A stretch of DNA of 64,000 bases from Candidatus Sulfotelmatobacter kueseliae. GTDB lineage: Bacteria; Acidobacteriota; Terriglobia; Terriglobales; Acidobacteriaceae. Below are positions 48,674-58,641 of this stretch, one piece after another (within the stretch, counting starts at the first letter, position 1; each line of letters starts with the position of its first letter). The translations under genes and the position numbers were made by a program. The notes below the pieces were generated by a model. It searched no databases, was not told the origin of the DNA, and was given only the letters and a program-made list of their open reading frames with translations. The stretch lies in contig OMOD01000150.1 in NCBI GenBank assembly GCA_900290255.1, positions 73,553-137,552 of the forward strand. Reading direction: 5' to 3'.

Positions 48674-50062
48674 TCAGTGTAAACAGTCGGACAGTCGGCC
48701 GGCGCCGCGTGGGATTGCCTCAGCGAAGGTCATCTGGATTCCGTGTTCCGGTCGCAAGATGACCATCGGGCGCGCTTGGATGGTCTGGCCCGGAACCAGA
48801 CAGAAATCGTATTTTCGGAGCAGAACACTCAGGATCATGAGGATCTGCAGCATGGCGTAGTTGCCGCCGATACAGCCCCGAGGCCCGGCTCCGAAGGGTA
48901 AATGGGTGAAGGGCGTGTGAAGCTTTTCCTTCCCCTTGGCGAACCGTTCCTGGTCGAAACTCTCCGGGTTCTCCCAGTACTGCGGCGAATGGTGCACGCC
49001 ATAAATAAACACAACGATGGTGGACCCGCGGGGTATCGCGAGATCCCCGGCGCGATCGTCCGCGATAGCCATTCGGTCGACCATCCAAAACGGTGGATAA
49101 AGGCGCAGCGCCTCCAGTATCACCTGGTTCGTAAACTCGAACTTGGGAACGTCCAGGTAACTCAGAGGCCTTTCGCCCAGCACAGAATCGAACTCCTGCC
49201 GTATCCTGTCGACACAATCCGGACGCGAGCTTAGCAAGTAGAGAAGCCACGATAGAGCATTCGACGACGTTTCATGGCCGGCGACCAGCAGTTGCATGCT
49301 CTCGCTGAGGACCAACTCATCGCTCATGCCATGGCCGTCGCTGTAGCGAGCATCCATCAGGATCTGCAGTAGATCGTGGCCCGGGCCCTCCCCGCGTCGC
49401 CGCCGGAGGTAGTCGAGCAAAACGCCGAAGGCGCGGCTTCGCATTTCCTCGTGTCTGCGCAGTTCGCCCGAGACGGCAAACCAGGGATTCAGATAGGGCT
49501 GAATGGTTTGGCGGACCATAAATTCCTGGACGGTCGAGATGGCCAGGCTGATGAGTTCGATGTCTTCGTCTTTCAATCGGGCGCCAAACAGAGATCTGCC
49601 TACCATCGCGAAGGTAATCTTCATCAAGTGAGGGTAAATATCGACCGGGCCCAGCCGGGCATGCCTGTCGAAGTCCTGCAGCGAGTCGGCGAGGGAGTCC
49701 TGCATGATCGAGGAGATCACTTCGAGCTGCTTTCGCTCAAAACCCGTCTGGATGAGGCGCCGTTGCGTGCGCCAAGCCTCCCCCTCAGTTGTGAGAAGAC
49801 CTTTGCCCAGGAAATGGCCCATGCGCTTCACTTGAATCTCGGACTTGCGGTAGTTCTCCGCGTTCGTCTTCAGCACGTGCTGAATGACGACGGGATTAGT
49901 GGTGACAATGGCCTCCTTGACGCCGCCAAAATAGAATCGGAAGGTGTCGCCGTGGAGCGCGGTGTACTTCGAGAGCACCTGTACCGGATTGTGGGCCATG
50001 GCGCGCGAATCCAGGAAGGAGCGGAATCGGGAGACGGCGGGAACGCTCTGCGCCAAGGTCAC
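48674..50062 (-). CDS. Cytochrome P450
   Basis: 462 residues, full length. Seen: I-helix oxygen-activation motif AGHETSSNALSW, K-helix ExxR in ILEALRLYPPFW, PERF-like FDQERFAKG, and the heme ligand Cys in FGAGPRGCIGG. It resembles class CYP102/CYP110-like fatty-acid hydroxylases in its K-helix-to-heme part, though the class cannot be fixed by eye. No fused reductase, so it needs separate ferredoxin or flavodoxin partners. It follows the desaturase by about 90 bp on the same strand and faces an acyl-AMP ligase/thioester reductase gene, so a fatty-acyl substrate is likely (inference). Confidence 0.95.
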   Translation of the reverse strand: MTLAQSVPAVSRFRSFLDSRAMAHNPVQVLSKYTALHGDTFRFYFGGVKEAIVTTNPVVIQHVLKTNAENYRKSEIQVKRMGHFLGKGLLTTEGEAWRTQRRLIQTGFERKQLEVISSIMQDSLADSLQDFDRHARLGPVDIYPHLMKITFAMVGRSLFGARLKDEDIELISLAISTVQEFMVRQTIQPYLNPWFAVSGELRRHEEMRSRAFGVLLDYLRRRRGEGPGHDLLQILMDARYSDGHGMSDELVLSESMQLLVAGHETSSNALSWLLYLLSSRPDCVDRIRQEFDSVLGERPLSYLDVPKFEFTNQVILEALRLYPPFWMVDRMAIADDRAGDLAIPRGSTIVVFIYGVHHSPQYWENPESFDQERFAKGKEKLHTPFTHLPFGAGPRGCIGGNYAMLQILMILSVLLRKYDFCLVPGQTIQARPMVILRPEHGIQMTFAEAIPRGAGRLSDCLH

Positions 50063-50152
50063 GCCTCGCTATCCTCATCCCTGCGCGTGCGGACAACTGC
50101 GGGAAATCCTGCGTGGTCTGCCGGAATGGATCGCCTGGTCATCTGTATAAAT

Positions 50153-51337
50153 TCAGGTGCTCGAAAATTGATCCTGGTTCCCCAATTGCTTCAAGAGTAG
50201 CAGATGATGTTTGATCGCCCGGTTCATGGTGGGATGTTGCCGATAGGGAATGCCATACTCTTCGGCGGTCTCCTTCACAATACGGGTCAGCGGAGCATAG
50301 TGAGTGTGGCACACAAAAGGGCACAGATGATGGACTATGTGGTGGTTGAGCCCGCCAGCAAGCCAACCGACGAGCGGGTTCGTGGTCGCGTAGTCGGCCG
50401 TTGTCGCGAAGATGTGATAGATCCCGTTGTCAAACTCGCTGCGGTCTGAGGGAAAGTAAGTGCTGTCGACGGAGTGTGTGGTCTGGAATACGAGCGCTAC
50501 GCTCAAGCCGATGATCAAATGGGCAAGCAGGAAAGCCAAAGCGACCAGCAGAGGCGATTTCCCCAGCACCACGACTGGCAAGACGAGCATGTAGGTGACG
50601 TAGAATGCTTTCCCTGCAAAAAGGGTGACGTATTCTCGCATGGGATGCTTCGTGCTTTTCAGATAGTCGTGGGAGGGGAAGAAAAAGCACTCAAAGTCCC
50701 TCAGAAACACGTAATCGAGAGAGAATAGCGCGTAAAGCAAGAGCGCATAGATGTGCTGGAATCGCTGTATGGGCATCCGGGGTTCGTGGGGCGTAAACCG
50801 AAGGATGCGGCGTCCTGTGAGCGCATCGTCTTCCCCGTGGAGATTGATGCAGGAGTGGTGACCTCGATGATGGAGGATGCGCCACATGTAGGAGCTGATT
50901 CCGCAAACATCGAAAACATAGTTCAGGGCTTTGTTTACGGTCCGTACCGACGAGATGGCGTTGTGGTTGCTGTCGTGCGCGATGTTCAGCAAAAGGAACG
51001 TCTGTGCGATGGCATTTAAAAGGTAGAGGCCGACGAACTTCCATGAACCCGGCTTGAGCGTGTAAAGAGCAATCCAGCTGCCCGCCAGCACTGCCAGCCC
51101 CACCGCGATTTTGACCCACATGGTGCGGTCGGCTTTGGGAGAAATGTTTCCGTCGGAAAAAAAATCGTCGAGGCGGCGGCGCAAGACTTTCGGGAATGAA
51201 GATGCACCCGCCGAATCGAAAACGGAGTGCCGCAGCGAGGCCTCCGATGGTACAAGATCATCAATCTCCGGCTGCAGACTAATAACCGCCTCGTTTCGGA
51301 CGTACTGGCTCAATGATGTCAGGCCGGCTCGATGCAT
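50153..51337 (-). CDS. Membrane fatty-acid desaturase
   Basis: 394 residues from ATG 51337 (MHRAGLTSLSQYV); the longer frame to 51409 adds a basic stretch without RBS. The three histidine boxes of the di-iron enzymes are present: HDSNH, HHRGHH and HHIVHH (in GLNHHIVHHLCPF), with hydrophobic helices between. It introduces a cis double bond into acyl-lipid, acyl-CoA or acyl-ACP chains in the inner membrane; box spacing is of the acyl-CoA/front-end desaturase-like group. Neighbouring P450 and FAAL-ACP-reductase suggest a dedicated lipid product. Confidence 0.93.
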   Translation of the reverse strand: MHRAGLTSLSQYVRNEAVISLQPEIDDLVPSEASLRHSVFDSAGASSFPKVLRRRLDDFFSDGNISPKADRTMWVKIAVGLAVLAGSWIALYTLKPGSWKFVGLYLLNAIAQTFLLLNIAHDSNHNAISSVRTVNKALNYVFDVCGISSYMWRILHHRGHHSCINLHGEDDALTGRRILRFTPHEPRMPIQRFQHIYALLLYALFSLDYVFLRDFECFFFPSHDYLKSTKHPMREYVTLFAGKAFYVTYMLVLPVVVLGKSPLLVALAFLLAHLIIGLSVALVFQTTHSVDSTYFPSDRSEFDNGIYHIFATTADYATTNPLVGWLAGGLNHHIVHHLCPFVCHTHYAPLTRIVKETAEEYGIPYRQHPTMNRAIKHHLLLLKQLGNQDQFSST

Positions 51338-51816
51338 TCCGGCCCGTTTTGCGGAGGGTCGAGAGGCCAACTGCGGATTTTGTTGCCCCAGACACCGCCT
51401 CCGGCGCAAGCGTCAGAAATGGATGTTAGCTCGAAAACTTAAGCAAGATCAAGGGAATTTCGGATCACGCGGAGCCGGCGTAACGGCGCATCCTCTCAGA
51501 AGTTGACGGGGGCCCCCTCCTTCCCAGTTTTCCAAATCTCTGTTACCATCACCCCTACTATCACTGCCCTTATCACTGCCCTGTGGGAATGGAACCAAGA
51601 CGCTTTGAGTCGGATGATCCGACGACAGGCGGGGCTTCGTCTTCACCGGACCGAGAGACGCATGGCCTTAAGGAATGACTGCGCCTCTGTTCCCGAAATC
51701 GGTCTGCTCCAATGCACGGGAGCAGCGAGGCTTTTGCTCTCTTTTACGGAATCTTCTCATTCAACGTACGAGGTTAACGATTGGCGGTGTCACCGCCGTG
51801 AGACCGATCCGAACCT
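51338..51816. other. Divergent promoter region of the lipid gene cluster
   Basis: 479 bp with no supported gene between the desaturase (leftward) and FAAL (rightward). It contains TTGACG followed by the palindrome GGGGGCCCCC near 51503-51518 and a tandem 12-bp repeat at 51559-51582. Regulation by a repressor binding this repeat is possible. Confidence 0.45.
51559..51582. repeat. Tandem 12-bp repeat, possible operator
   Basis: TATCACTGCCCT occurs twice in direct succession in the divergent promoter region. No third copy was noticed. Confidence 0.5.
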
Positions 51817-54800
51817 ATGATCGCTTCGATTTTGGACAAGCTGGATAGTCTAGGGGATCAGCATCCGCACAGACTTCTCTATTCCTACATTGACGTGAAC
51901 GGCGACCCGGTTGGGGGCTACTCGTATGAGTCGTTTCTCCACCGGACGAAGGCGATTGCCGGACATTTGCGCAAGGAGCACGGTTTCAAGTCGCAGGACC
52001 GTCTTCTGCTCGCCTACCCGCCTGGGCTCGAAATGATTTGCGCGTTTTTTGGCTGCGTACGCGCCGGATTGATTCCCGTGCCCGTCTATCCCCCCAGTTC
52101 TCGTGGCTTCCAGGGCGCCCTGTACAAAATGGTCCACATCGCAAAGGATTGCCAGGCAGCGGGGATTCTAACCAGCAAAGATTACCTCGGATCTCTGAAG
52201 ACCAATCTTGCCAGAAGCGGGGTCTCGGCATGCGGTGTCGACGTCGACTACGTTTCCGGTCTGCGTTGGGTTGTAACGGAAGACTTCGTCGATACGGTTT
52301 CGAGCGAAACTTTCAACGGCGCTTCGAAGATTCTGTTTCTCCAGTACACGTCGGGGTCGACTCGAGATCCTAAAGGCGTGATGGTCACGCACGAAAACAT
52401 TCTGCATAACTGCCCGCTCGTGATCGACCATCCCGCGCCGGTAGTCGTCTCCTGGCTGCCGCAGTATCACGATATGGGGTTGATTGGGTGCTACCTTTAT
52501 CCCGCGCTCACAGGCGGCACGACCTACGGCTTCGCTCCCAACGATTTCATTCAGCGACCTACCCTGTGGTTCGATGCGATTAAGACTTATGGGGCCAGCG
52601 CCTCAGCCGCGCCCAATTTCGCTTACGACTATTGCTTGCGCGCCGGGCGGCTTTCCAAGGAGAGTTTGGAGAATTGCGATCTCAGCTCGCTCCGGCTGCT
52701 GATGGTGGCCGCGGAACCCGTCAAACCGGACACTTATACGCGGTTTCTGCAGGCCTTTCAGCCTTACGGACTGAAGTCGGAAAGCTTTTTTGTCGCGTAC
52801 GGGCTGGCGGAGAATACTCTGGCGGTTTCGCTCGGCGGCCGCAATATTATTTCCGTCAACAAGAATGCCGTCGCGCTGGGTAAAGCCCGCATGACCAAGG
52901 AGGTTTCCGAAATCGGCGCGGCCACGCAGATTGTCAGTTGTGGAACTCCCCTGCCGGGACTCACGGTAAAGATCGTAGATCCGGAGAAGCACGTCGTTCT
53001 GGAAGCTGGTCGCATCGGCGAGATTTGGATCGCTGGAGGGAGTAAGTGCCCCGGATTCTGGAACAATCCGGAACTGACTCTGAAGCTGTTTCACGCCCGG
53101 CTGGTGGACGACAGCCCCTACGACGATGGCTACCTTCGCACCGGCGATATGGGTTTCTTCCACGACGGCGAACTCTTCGTCTGCGGCCGTATCAAGGACA
53201 TGATTATTCTCCGCGGGCAGAACTATTACCCGCAGGATATCGAGGCCGTGGTGGAGAAAGCGTCCGGGCTAGTCCGGGCGAATTGTGTTGCCGCGTTCCA
53301 GATCAATGAGGACAGCGAGCCGGCCCTGGCGGTCGTTGCCGAAGTAAAAAATCCAAAAGCCCTTCCGGATGCGCTGAAGATTGCAGCTGCCGTCAGGAAT
53401 TATCTCAACGTGGAAGTGGCGCTGATTTCTTTCATCGCGCCCCGTGCCATACCGAGAACCAGTTCGGGCAAGATCATGCGCCATAAAACCAAGCATATGT
53501 GGCTGCAAGGTCAATTTACCGTTCTGTCGGAGTTTTCGCGGGAAAAGGACGCTGAAATCTCCGCCTCCGGTTCTGTAAGCCAGTCGCCTTTCGACGTATT
53601 GAAAGCCCGTTACAACCTGACGGGTACCGAATCGTACAACCTCGTCGAAGCCGGGCTGGATTCCCTGGATCTGGTTGTGTTCATGCACGAGATCAAGGAA
53701 CTCCTGAAGAATAAAGACGCCGATATGCTGGCGAGGCAGGTGGATATCGGTCTCATTCAGCGTGTGAGCGTAGCCGAGCTGTTTCAACTCGCCGAACAGC
53801 TGGAGCGCGCTCCCGAAGAAGCACTGGGTCCCCTGCGGCAGTCCTTGGCGGCTTTCCGTGAAGAGCAGCGCGCAGCGGAAGAGCGGATGATGAGGAACGA
53901 CAGGAAGCTCATCTTCGAGCCTCCGGCGCCTGCATTATTGCCCAAAACGCCAATCCTGAATAATGTTTTGCTCACCGGTGGTACCGGCTTCATTGGACCG
54001 TTCCTGGTGAAAAGCCTGCTGGAACAAACACGTGCCAAGATCCACGTTCTGGTCAGGTCTTCCGACGAGCATCAGGGCAGGCAAAGACTAAGGGCGGCGA
54101 TGGAATCGATGGGGCCTTGCCCGGCGGAACTGATGCAGATGTTCGAGACTCGCGTGATTCCGGTTTGCGGAGATCTTGGCCAGAAGGAGCTGGCATTGAC
54201 GCGGGAGGCGTGGGATTCCCTCGCGAATGAAATCGATACCGTGTTCCATAACGGCGCAACCGTAAACTACCTGCTCAACTACGACCGGATGCGTGACGCG
54301 AACGTGCTGGGTACGAATGAGGTCTTGAGACTGGCGTTCGAAGGACGGCCCAAGAGCTTCAATTTGGTCTCGACCACCTTCGTATTTGGCTGGGCGGTTA
54401 AGAAAGTTCTGTACGAGACCGACTTCAACGAGAATATGGAGCTTCTCGATTTTGGGTACAGCCAGTCCAAGTGGGTATCGGAGCAAGTGGTGATGGACGC
54501 GCGCCGCCACGGGCTGGCCACGCGGATCTTCCGGCCTGCTCTGGTGAGTCCCTCGATTACCGGCGGCGGCAACAACTTCGACATTGCCGTGCGTTTAGTG
54601 GCGTTCATGGTGAATCACGGGATTGGAGTCGATGCTCTGAACCAGGTCAGTTTCGTTCCCGCCGACATCACGGCCAACAACATCGTCGCGATTTCCACGA
54701 CTCCCGGCACGGAGAACAACACGTATCACGTAGTGAGGGACGACTACGCGAATATGCTGGACATTACCGGCCTGATTACAAAAGCGACCGGCCGGCAATT

Positions 54801-55134
54801 TGAAATATTCAGTCTTCCCGACTTTGTTCCCGAGCTGATCCGGAGATGCAGGAAAGAAGATTTGCTCTTTCCGCTGCTGGACTTTCTGGTGAACTCGGTG
54901 GACAACATTTCGGCCATGGAGTTCAAACGCTACGACAGTTCCTGCTATCAGGCAGCTCGGGATGCTTCCGCATGGGGTAAGCCGGATCCGTCTCTCGAAG
55001 ATACCGTCAATGGCATCCTCAAATTCATGCACCGAAAGGGAATCATCTCGGTTGCGCCGCGTGAGTTCAACGCTGTGGCGAACTTGCCGGTAGGCGGCGC
55101 ACCTACGAGTGCAGCGGACGCGGCACAGCGATAG
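51817..55134 (+). CDS. Fatty-acyl-AMP ligase / ACP / thioester reductase fusion
   Basis: 1105 residues in three modules. (1) FAAL adenylation domain, about 1-560: ATP motif LQYTSGSTRDPKGVMVTH, acceptor YGLAENT, YLRTGDMGF, and catalytic Lys in PRTSSGKIMR; the FAAL-like opening YSYESFLHRTKAIAGHL fits. (2) Acyl carrier protein, about 590-665, with phosphopantetheine Ser616 in GLDSLD. (3) Thioester reductase, about 715-1050: NAD(P)-binding LLTGGTGFIG near residue 719 and YSQSK (Tyr881/Lys885). The architecture is like carboxylic acid reductase: activate a free fatty acid, load it on ACP, release it as aldehyde or alcohol. It is divergent from a desaturase/P450 operon, suggesting an unsaturated, hydroxylated fatty aldehyde or alcohol. 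Confidence 0.9.
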   Translation: MIASILDKLDSLGDQHPHRLLYSYIDVNGDPVGGYSYESFLHRTKAIAGHLRKEHGFKSQDRLLLAYPPGLEMICAFFGCVRAGLIPVPVYPPSSRGFQGALYKMVHIAKDCQAAGILTSKDYLGSLKTNLARSGVSACGVDVDYVSGLRWVVTEDFVDTVSSETFNGASKILFLQYTSGSTRDPKGVMVTHENILHNCPLVIDHPAPVVVSWLPQYHDMGLIGCYLYPALTGGTTYGFAPNDFIQRPTLWFDAIKTYGASASAAPNFAYDYCLRAGRLSKESLENCDLSSLRLLMVAAEPVKPDTYTRFLQAFQPYGLKSESFFVAYGLAENTLAVSLGGRNIISVNKNAVALGKARMTKEVSEIGAATQIVSCGTPLPGLTVKIVDPEKHVVLEAGRIGEIWIAGGSKCPGFWNNPELTLKLFHARLVDDSPYDDGYLRTGDMGFFHDGELFVCGRIKDMIILRGQNYYPQDIEAVVEKASGLVRANCVAAFQINEDSEPALAVVAEVKNPKALPDALKIAAAVRNYLNVEVALISFIAPRAIPRTSSGKIMRHKTKHMWLQGQFTVLSEFSREKDAEISASGSVSQSPFDVLKARYNLTGTESYNLVEAGLDSLDLVVFMHEIKELLKNKDADMLARQVDIGLIQRVSVAELFQLAEQLERAPEEALGPLRQSLAAFREEQRAAEERMMRNDRKLIFEPPAPALLPKTPILNNVLLTGGTGFIGPFLVKSLLEQTRAKIHVLVRSSDEHQGRQRLRAAMESMGPCPAELMQMFETRVIPVCGDLGQKELALTREAWDSLANEIDTVFHNGATVNYLLNYDRMRDANVLGTNEVLRLAFEGRPKSFNLVSTTFVFGWAVKKVLYETDFNENMELLDFGYSQSKWVSEQVVMDARRHGLATRIFRPALVSPSITGGGNNFDIAVRLVAFMVNHGIGVDALNQVSFVPADITANNIVAISTTPGTENNTYHVVRDDYANMLDITGLITKATGRQFEIFSLPDFVPELIRRCRKEDLLFPLLDFLVNSVDNISAMEFKRYDSSCYQAARDASAWGKPDPSLEDTVNGILKFMHRKGIISVAPREFNAVANLPVGGAPTSAADAAQR

Positions 55135-55914
55135 TTACTGTTTCCGAAATACCATTGTCTCTTTTACTTGCTGACCGGTTTCCAGCGTGCCGGTCGTGGT
55201 TAGGGTCATTTCCGCTCCGTCGGCGGAAACCACCCACCGATCCTTTTGGGTGATTTGATCATCTCGCCGGTAAATCGCATCGACCGTGTGAGCGTCGACA
55301 AGTTGCAGGGTCACGGTATCGTTGATGGAGTTTTTCAGATCGTATTCTTTACCGTCAAAGCGGGCGCTGTAGCTGAAATCTCCCGAGAAGCGGACGCCAT
55401 CTGTTCCTTCCGCCTCGATTTTGAGCGCCATCCCTTGCCGCAATCGAGTCTTACTCAGATCCTCGGCCCACTCACCCGGGAATAAGTCATTGGCAGCCTT
55501 CTTTCCCCCGGTCCGGGTCCACACGGTGATCCGGTCGGCACGGCCGTTCTGTGAAGTCGTGCTCGTTAACTCGTTACCATCACGCGACAATTTGTCACGA
55601 ATAGTCGCCACCAGGGCTCCATCCTTCTTCTCTTTGATTTCGACTTGATGCTTATCGATCCTTCGCAGCTCGATTTGATTAAATGCCGGATTGGCTGGTA
55701 CGGACGCTTCGTGGCCGTTCAACTTCGCCGTAAAATCGAGGTGGGTGTCGCCTGAAATCACCACGTGTACTTCATCGTGTAGACGTGTGATGGAAAGTTT
55801 GTTGGGGGGATCCAGGGAAGACTGCGCAGAGATGAGCGTCCATGAGCCGATGCGGGGGTCTGCGGCACCAAGTTGAAGAGCGGCAAACAACCCGAGCAAC
55901 GCGAGTTTGTGCAA
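55135..55914 (-). CDS. Small secreted protein, unknown
   Basis: 259 residues from TTG 55914, preceded by AGGAGG four bases upstream. The longer frame to 55992 has no RBS. Signal peptide LHKLALLGLFAALQLGAA. The mature part is beta-rich with repeated 'IEAEGTDGVRFSGDF' and 'TLTTTGTLETGQQVKETMVF' segments, typical of small beta-barrel proteins that are frequent in acidobacterial genomes. No family assigned. Its stop abuts that of the FAAL gene (convergent, no gap). Confidence 0.65.
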   Translation of the reverse strand: MHKLALLGLFAALQLGAADPRIGSWTLISAQSSLDPPNKLSITRLHDEVHVVISGDTHLDFTAKLNGHEASVPANPAFNQIELRRIDKHQVEIKEKKDGALVATIRDKLSRDGNELTSTTSQNGRADRITVWTRTGGKKAANDLFPGEWAEDLSKTRLRQGMALKIEAEGTDGVRFSGDFSYSARFDGKEYDLKNSINDTVTLQLVDAHTVDAIYRRDDQITQKDRWVVSADGAEMTLTTTGTLETGQQVKETMVFRKQ

Positions 55915-56201
55915 TGATCCTCCTGGAAACCGTGTATCCTTACCACACAATAAAATAATACGAACCCGTGCGGAATGCGAACCTGTCCGCACCGGGTCAG
56001 TCGGAAACAGAGCCTTCCAATGAAGATCGGCCCAAAAGTCCGAACCTGCCTCGGCGCGCGGGATGTGAATCTTCTTAGGGTGACGATTTTGAGTAGCGGG
56101 CTAATTCCGGGTTGCTGATCTTTCCGCCAATCCTCTAGGATTCTGAATTACGACCAGCCAAGCGAGGAGGAATTCGCCGCTAACCGATTTCGCGCGACAC
56201 T
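55915..56201. other. Intergenic region between secreted protein and MMPL gene
   Basis: 287 bp, divergent promoters expected. No gene, no clear operator. Confidence 0.35.
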
Positions 56202-58439
56202 ATGAATCTCATGCATGTGCGCCGTTTCTGGCTGGCCGGGGTGATCCTTGTCGCCGTGCTTGCGCTCCTTCCATTTTCCTTTCACGCCGAGCGCCATCTG
56301 GAAACTGCAACGCGCATCGAAGGTAGTGAAGCGGGAAGGGTCCCGCAGGAGTTGGCCACTCGCTTTCGCTCGCCATTCGTTGACCGGGTGGTCCTGGTGA
56401 TTCAGGGACTCCCTCCTGCTGATTCGGAAGAGGGCGAGCAAGCGTTAGCAACGATTGAAGAGAGACTGAAAAATGAACCCGGCGTGTCCGGAGTTGTTTC
56501 CCGTCTTGATTTTCGCGATCCGATTTTCCTGGGCAAGGGAGGAGGAACTTTTATTCTAGTGGGACTCACCTCGACCGAGGGTCCCGTGGAGTCGCTCGTC
56601 CCTAAGCTTCACGAGCTGGCGAACTCTCTTCAAAACCAGTTGCGCGGCCGTTATCCGAAGGTGAAGCTGGAACTCACGGGAGAGACGCCTCTCAATTTCG
56701 ACATTCGGAAAGCTAGCGCCGACGACGTACAACACGCCGAGAGTCTGGTGATTCCTGGCACACTCGCGCTTCTGCTGGTGGCTTTCGGAAGCCTGGTGGC
56801 GGCCCTGATTCCAGTAGCCATTGGCCAGCTTGCCATCGCGAGCGCTCTGGCGATTGCAGGGTTCCTGGCTCTGCGTTGGCACTTGTCTATTCTGGTGCAG
56901 AATTTGTCCACGATGCTGGGGCTAGGCTTGGGAATCGACTACGCGCTTCTGATGGTCAGCCGCTTCCGGGAAGCGATTGCCGCCCAGCAAGACGGACTTA
57001 GAGCTTCGGTCATCGCGGCGCGTCAGGCAGGTCGTACTCTCCTGATTTCAGCCGCGACCGTGGCCATCGGATTCTTAGCGCTCTTGACCGTCCCCATCAG
57101 CGAAGTCCGTTCCATCGGTTTGGCTGGAGTCCTGGTGGCGGGAATGAGTGTGCTGCTGGCAAATACCCTCGTTCCGGCGCTGCTGGCAGTTCTCGGTCAG
57201 CGAATCAATGCCGGCCGAGTGCCCTTGATTGCAAGTTGGGATCAGCATCGGGCAGCGCGCACGGCCAACCGCTGGAGGCGATGGGGGAAGGTGATCGTCG
57301 CCCATCCCTGGCTTGCCATCTTTCTGGCCGGCGCCCCCTTGCTTGTGCTCGCCTCGCAGGCCGCGCGGCTCGATACTAACGTCCCGAGAGGGGATTGGCT
57401 GCCGTCACAGGCGGAATCGGTTCGCGCGCTTCACACCCTGGAACACATGGATCAGGTTGGCATTGTGTACTCGTTGCGCGCGATTCTCGAACTTCCAACC
57501 GATTCCATTGCGCAAACCGACGCGGGCTGGAATGCACTCGATCGTTTCAGCAAGCGGCTCGCGAGCGACCCTCGTTCCGGCCGCGTCATCTCCCTCACAA
57601 CGATTGCGGGGAGCGACCGGTCAGGCCTCAGCAACCTCTCGCGCGAGACGCATCGAACGTTCCTGAGTCGCGACGGACGGGCGGCGCTGATTGAAATCTT
57701 ACCCGCGACTTCGGTTTCCCTGAACGATCAGGTCAGCTGGGTGCGGGAACTGCGGAAAACCGGTGCGGCAGCTCTCACGGGAGTACCCGGCGCCACGCTG
57801 CGCATTGGAGGCATCCCGGCGCTAACGGCCGATTATCAGACGATTGTCCTGGACCGCTTCGCTTCGGTAATGGCGCTGGTGGTGGGAGGGACGCTCATGG
57901 CGCTTCTTGGCGGGTTCCGTTCGCTTTTCGCCGCGGTAAAAGCCATTGCTCTGAACTTGCTCTCGGTTGCGGCCTCCTTTGGAGCATTGGTTCTAGTGTT
58001 TCAGGACGGACACGGATGTCGCATGCTGGGGGTTCCTGAGGGAACGGTCAGCATATTTCCCATTGTGCCCATCGTTGCCTTTGCCATCGTCTTCGGACTG
58101 AGCATGGATTACGAAGTGTTCTTGGTCGCGCGCGTCCTCGAAGCGAGGAGGAGCGGACTGAGTGAATTGGAGGCAATCCCCGAGGGGATTGCCAGAACCG
58201 CAGGGCTGATTACGAGCGCCGCCGCGATCATGATTGTGGTATTCGCGGCATTCACCTTCGGGAACTTCCTGGTGGTTAAGATGATCGGATTTACGCTGGC
58301 GGTAGCCGTGTTCATTGACGCAACACTCGTTCGCATTGTGATTGGACCTGCGCTTCTTCGCGTTGCAGGCGATTGGAACTGGTGGCCCGGAGGGCTCGGC
58401 GCCGCACGCGGTGCACCGGTGACCGCCAGCGGCGAATGA
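56202..58439 (+). CDS. MMPL-family RND-type transporter
   Basis: 745 residues, two six-helix halves each with a periplasmic domain. Motifs: MLGLGLGIDYALLMVSRF in the first half (the D-Y pair of MmpL proton relay) and VFGLSMDYEVFLVARV in the second. Such proteins export lipids or lipid precursors (MmpL3, HpnN). ATG 56202 has a weak RBS and an ATG at 56211 is an alternative; AGGAGG at about 56163 is too far upstream to use. It follows the lipid-enzyme cluster after an inserted small gene, so a role in exporting that lipid is an attractive guess. No partner gene in sight. Confidence 0.9.
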   Translation: MNLMHVRRFWLAGVILVAVLALLPFSFHAERHLETATRIEGSEAGRVPQELATRFRSPFVDRVVLVIQGLPPADSEEGEQALATIEERLKNEPGVSGVVSRLDFRDPIFLGKGGGTFILVGLTSTEGPVESLVPKLHELANSLQNQLRGRYPKVKLELTGETPLNFDIRKASADDVQHAESLVIPGTLALLLVAFGSLVAALIPVAIGQLAIASALAIAGFLALRWHLSILVQNLSTMLGLGLGIDYALLMVSRFREAIAAQQDGLRASVIAARQAGRTLLISAATVAIGFLALLTVPISEVRSIGLAGVLVAGMSVLLANTLVPALLAVLGQRINAGRVPLIASWDQHRAARTANRWRRWGKVIVAHPWLAIFLAGAPLLVLASQAARLDTNVPRGDWLPSQAESVRALHTLEHMDQVGIVYSLRAILELPTDSIAQTDAGWNALDRFSKRLASDPRSGRVISLTTIAGSDRSGLSNLSRETHRTFLSRDGRAALIEILPATSVSLNDQVSWVRELRKTGAAALTGVPGATLRIGGIPALTADYQTIVLDRFASVMALVVGGTLMALLGGFRSLFAAVKAIALNLLSVAASFGALVLVFQDGHGCRMLGVPEGTVSIFPIVPIVAFAIVFGLSMDYEVFLVARVLEARRSGLSELEAIPEGIARTAGLITSAAAIMIVVFAAFTFGNFLVVKMIGFTLAVAVFIDATLVRIVIGPALLRVAGDWNWWPGGLGAARGAPVTASGE

Positions 58440-58641
58440 TGCAAATCGACGTGAAGAACCATGCGTTGGCTGTCCACGTCGTTGATCTTCAGGCGAGTCA
58501 ACTCCGCGTTCCAAGCCCAATTTGTCTCAGCTGGTGCGATCCTTCCTCTCTGGGCCTCTGACGGGAAGTCAGGAGTGGGTTAGAGTCAGCACCCGGGCGT
58601 GCGAACAACGTGTTATGGTGCGCCCGTTGGCTTTGCGATCT
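58440..58641. other. Intergenic between MMPL gene and activase, no gene
   Basis: 202 bp between convergent genes. A GC-rich stretch near 58600-58620 could form a weak hairpin but no clear terminator is seen. Confidence 0.35.
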
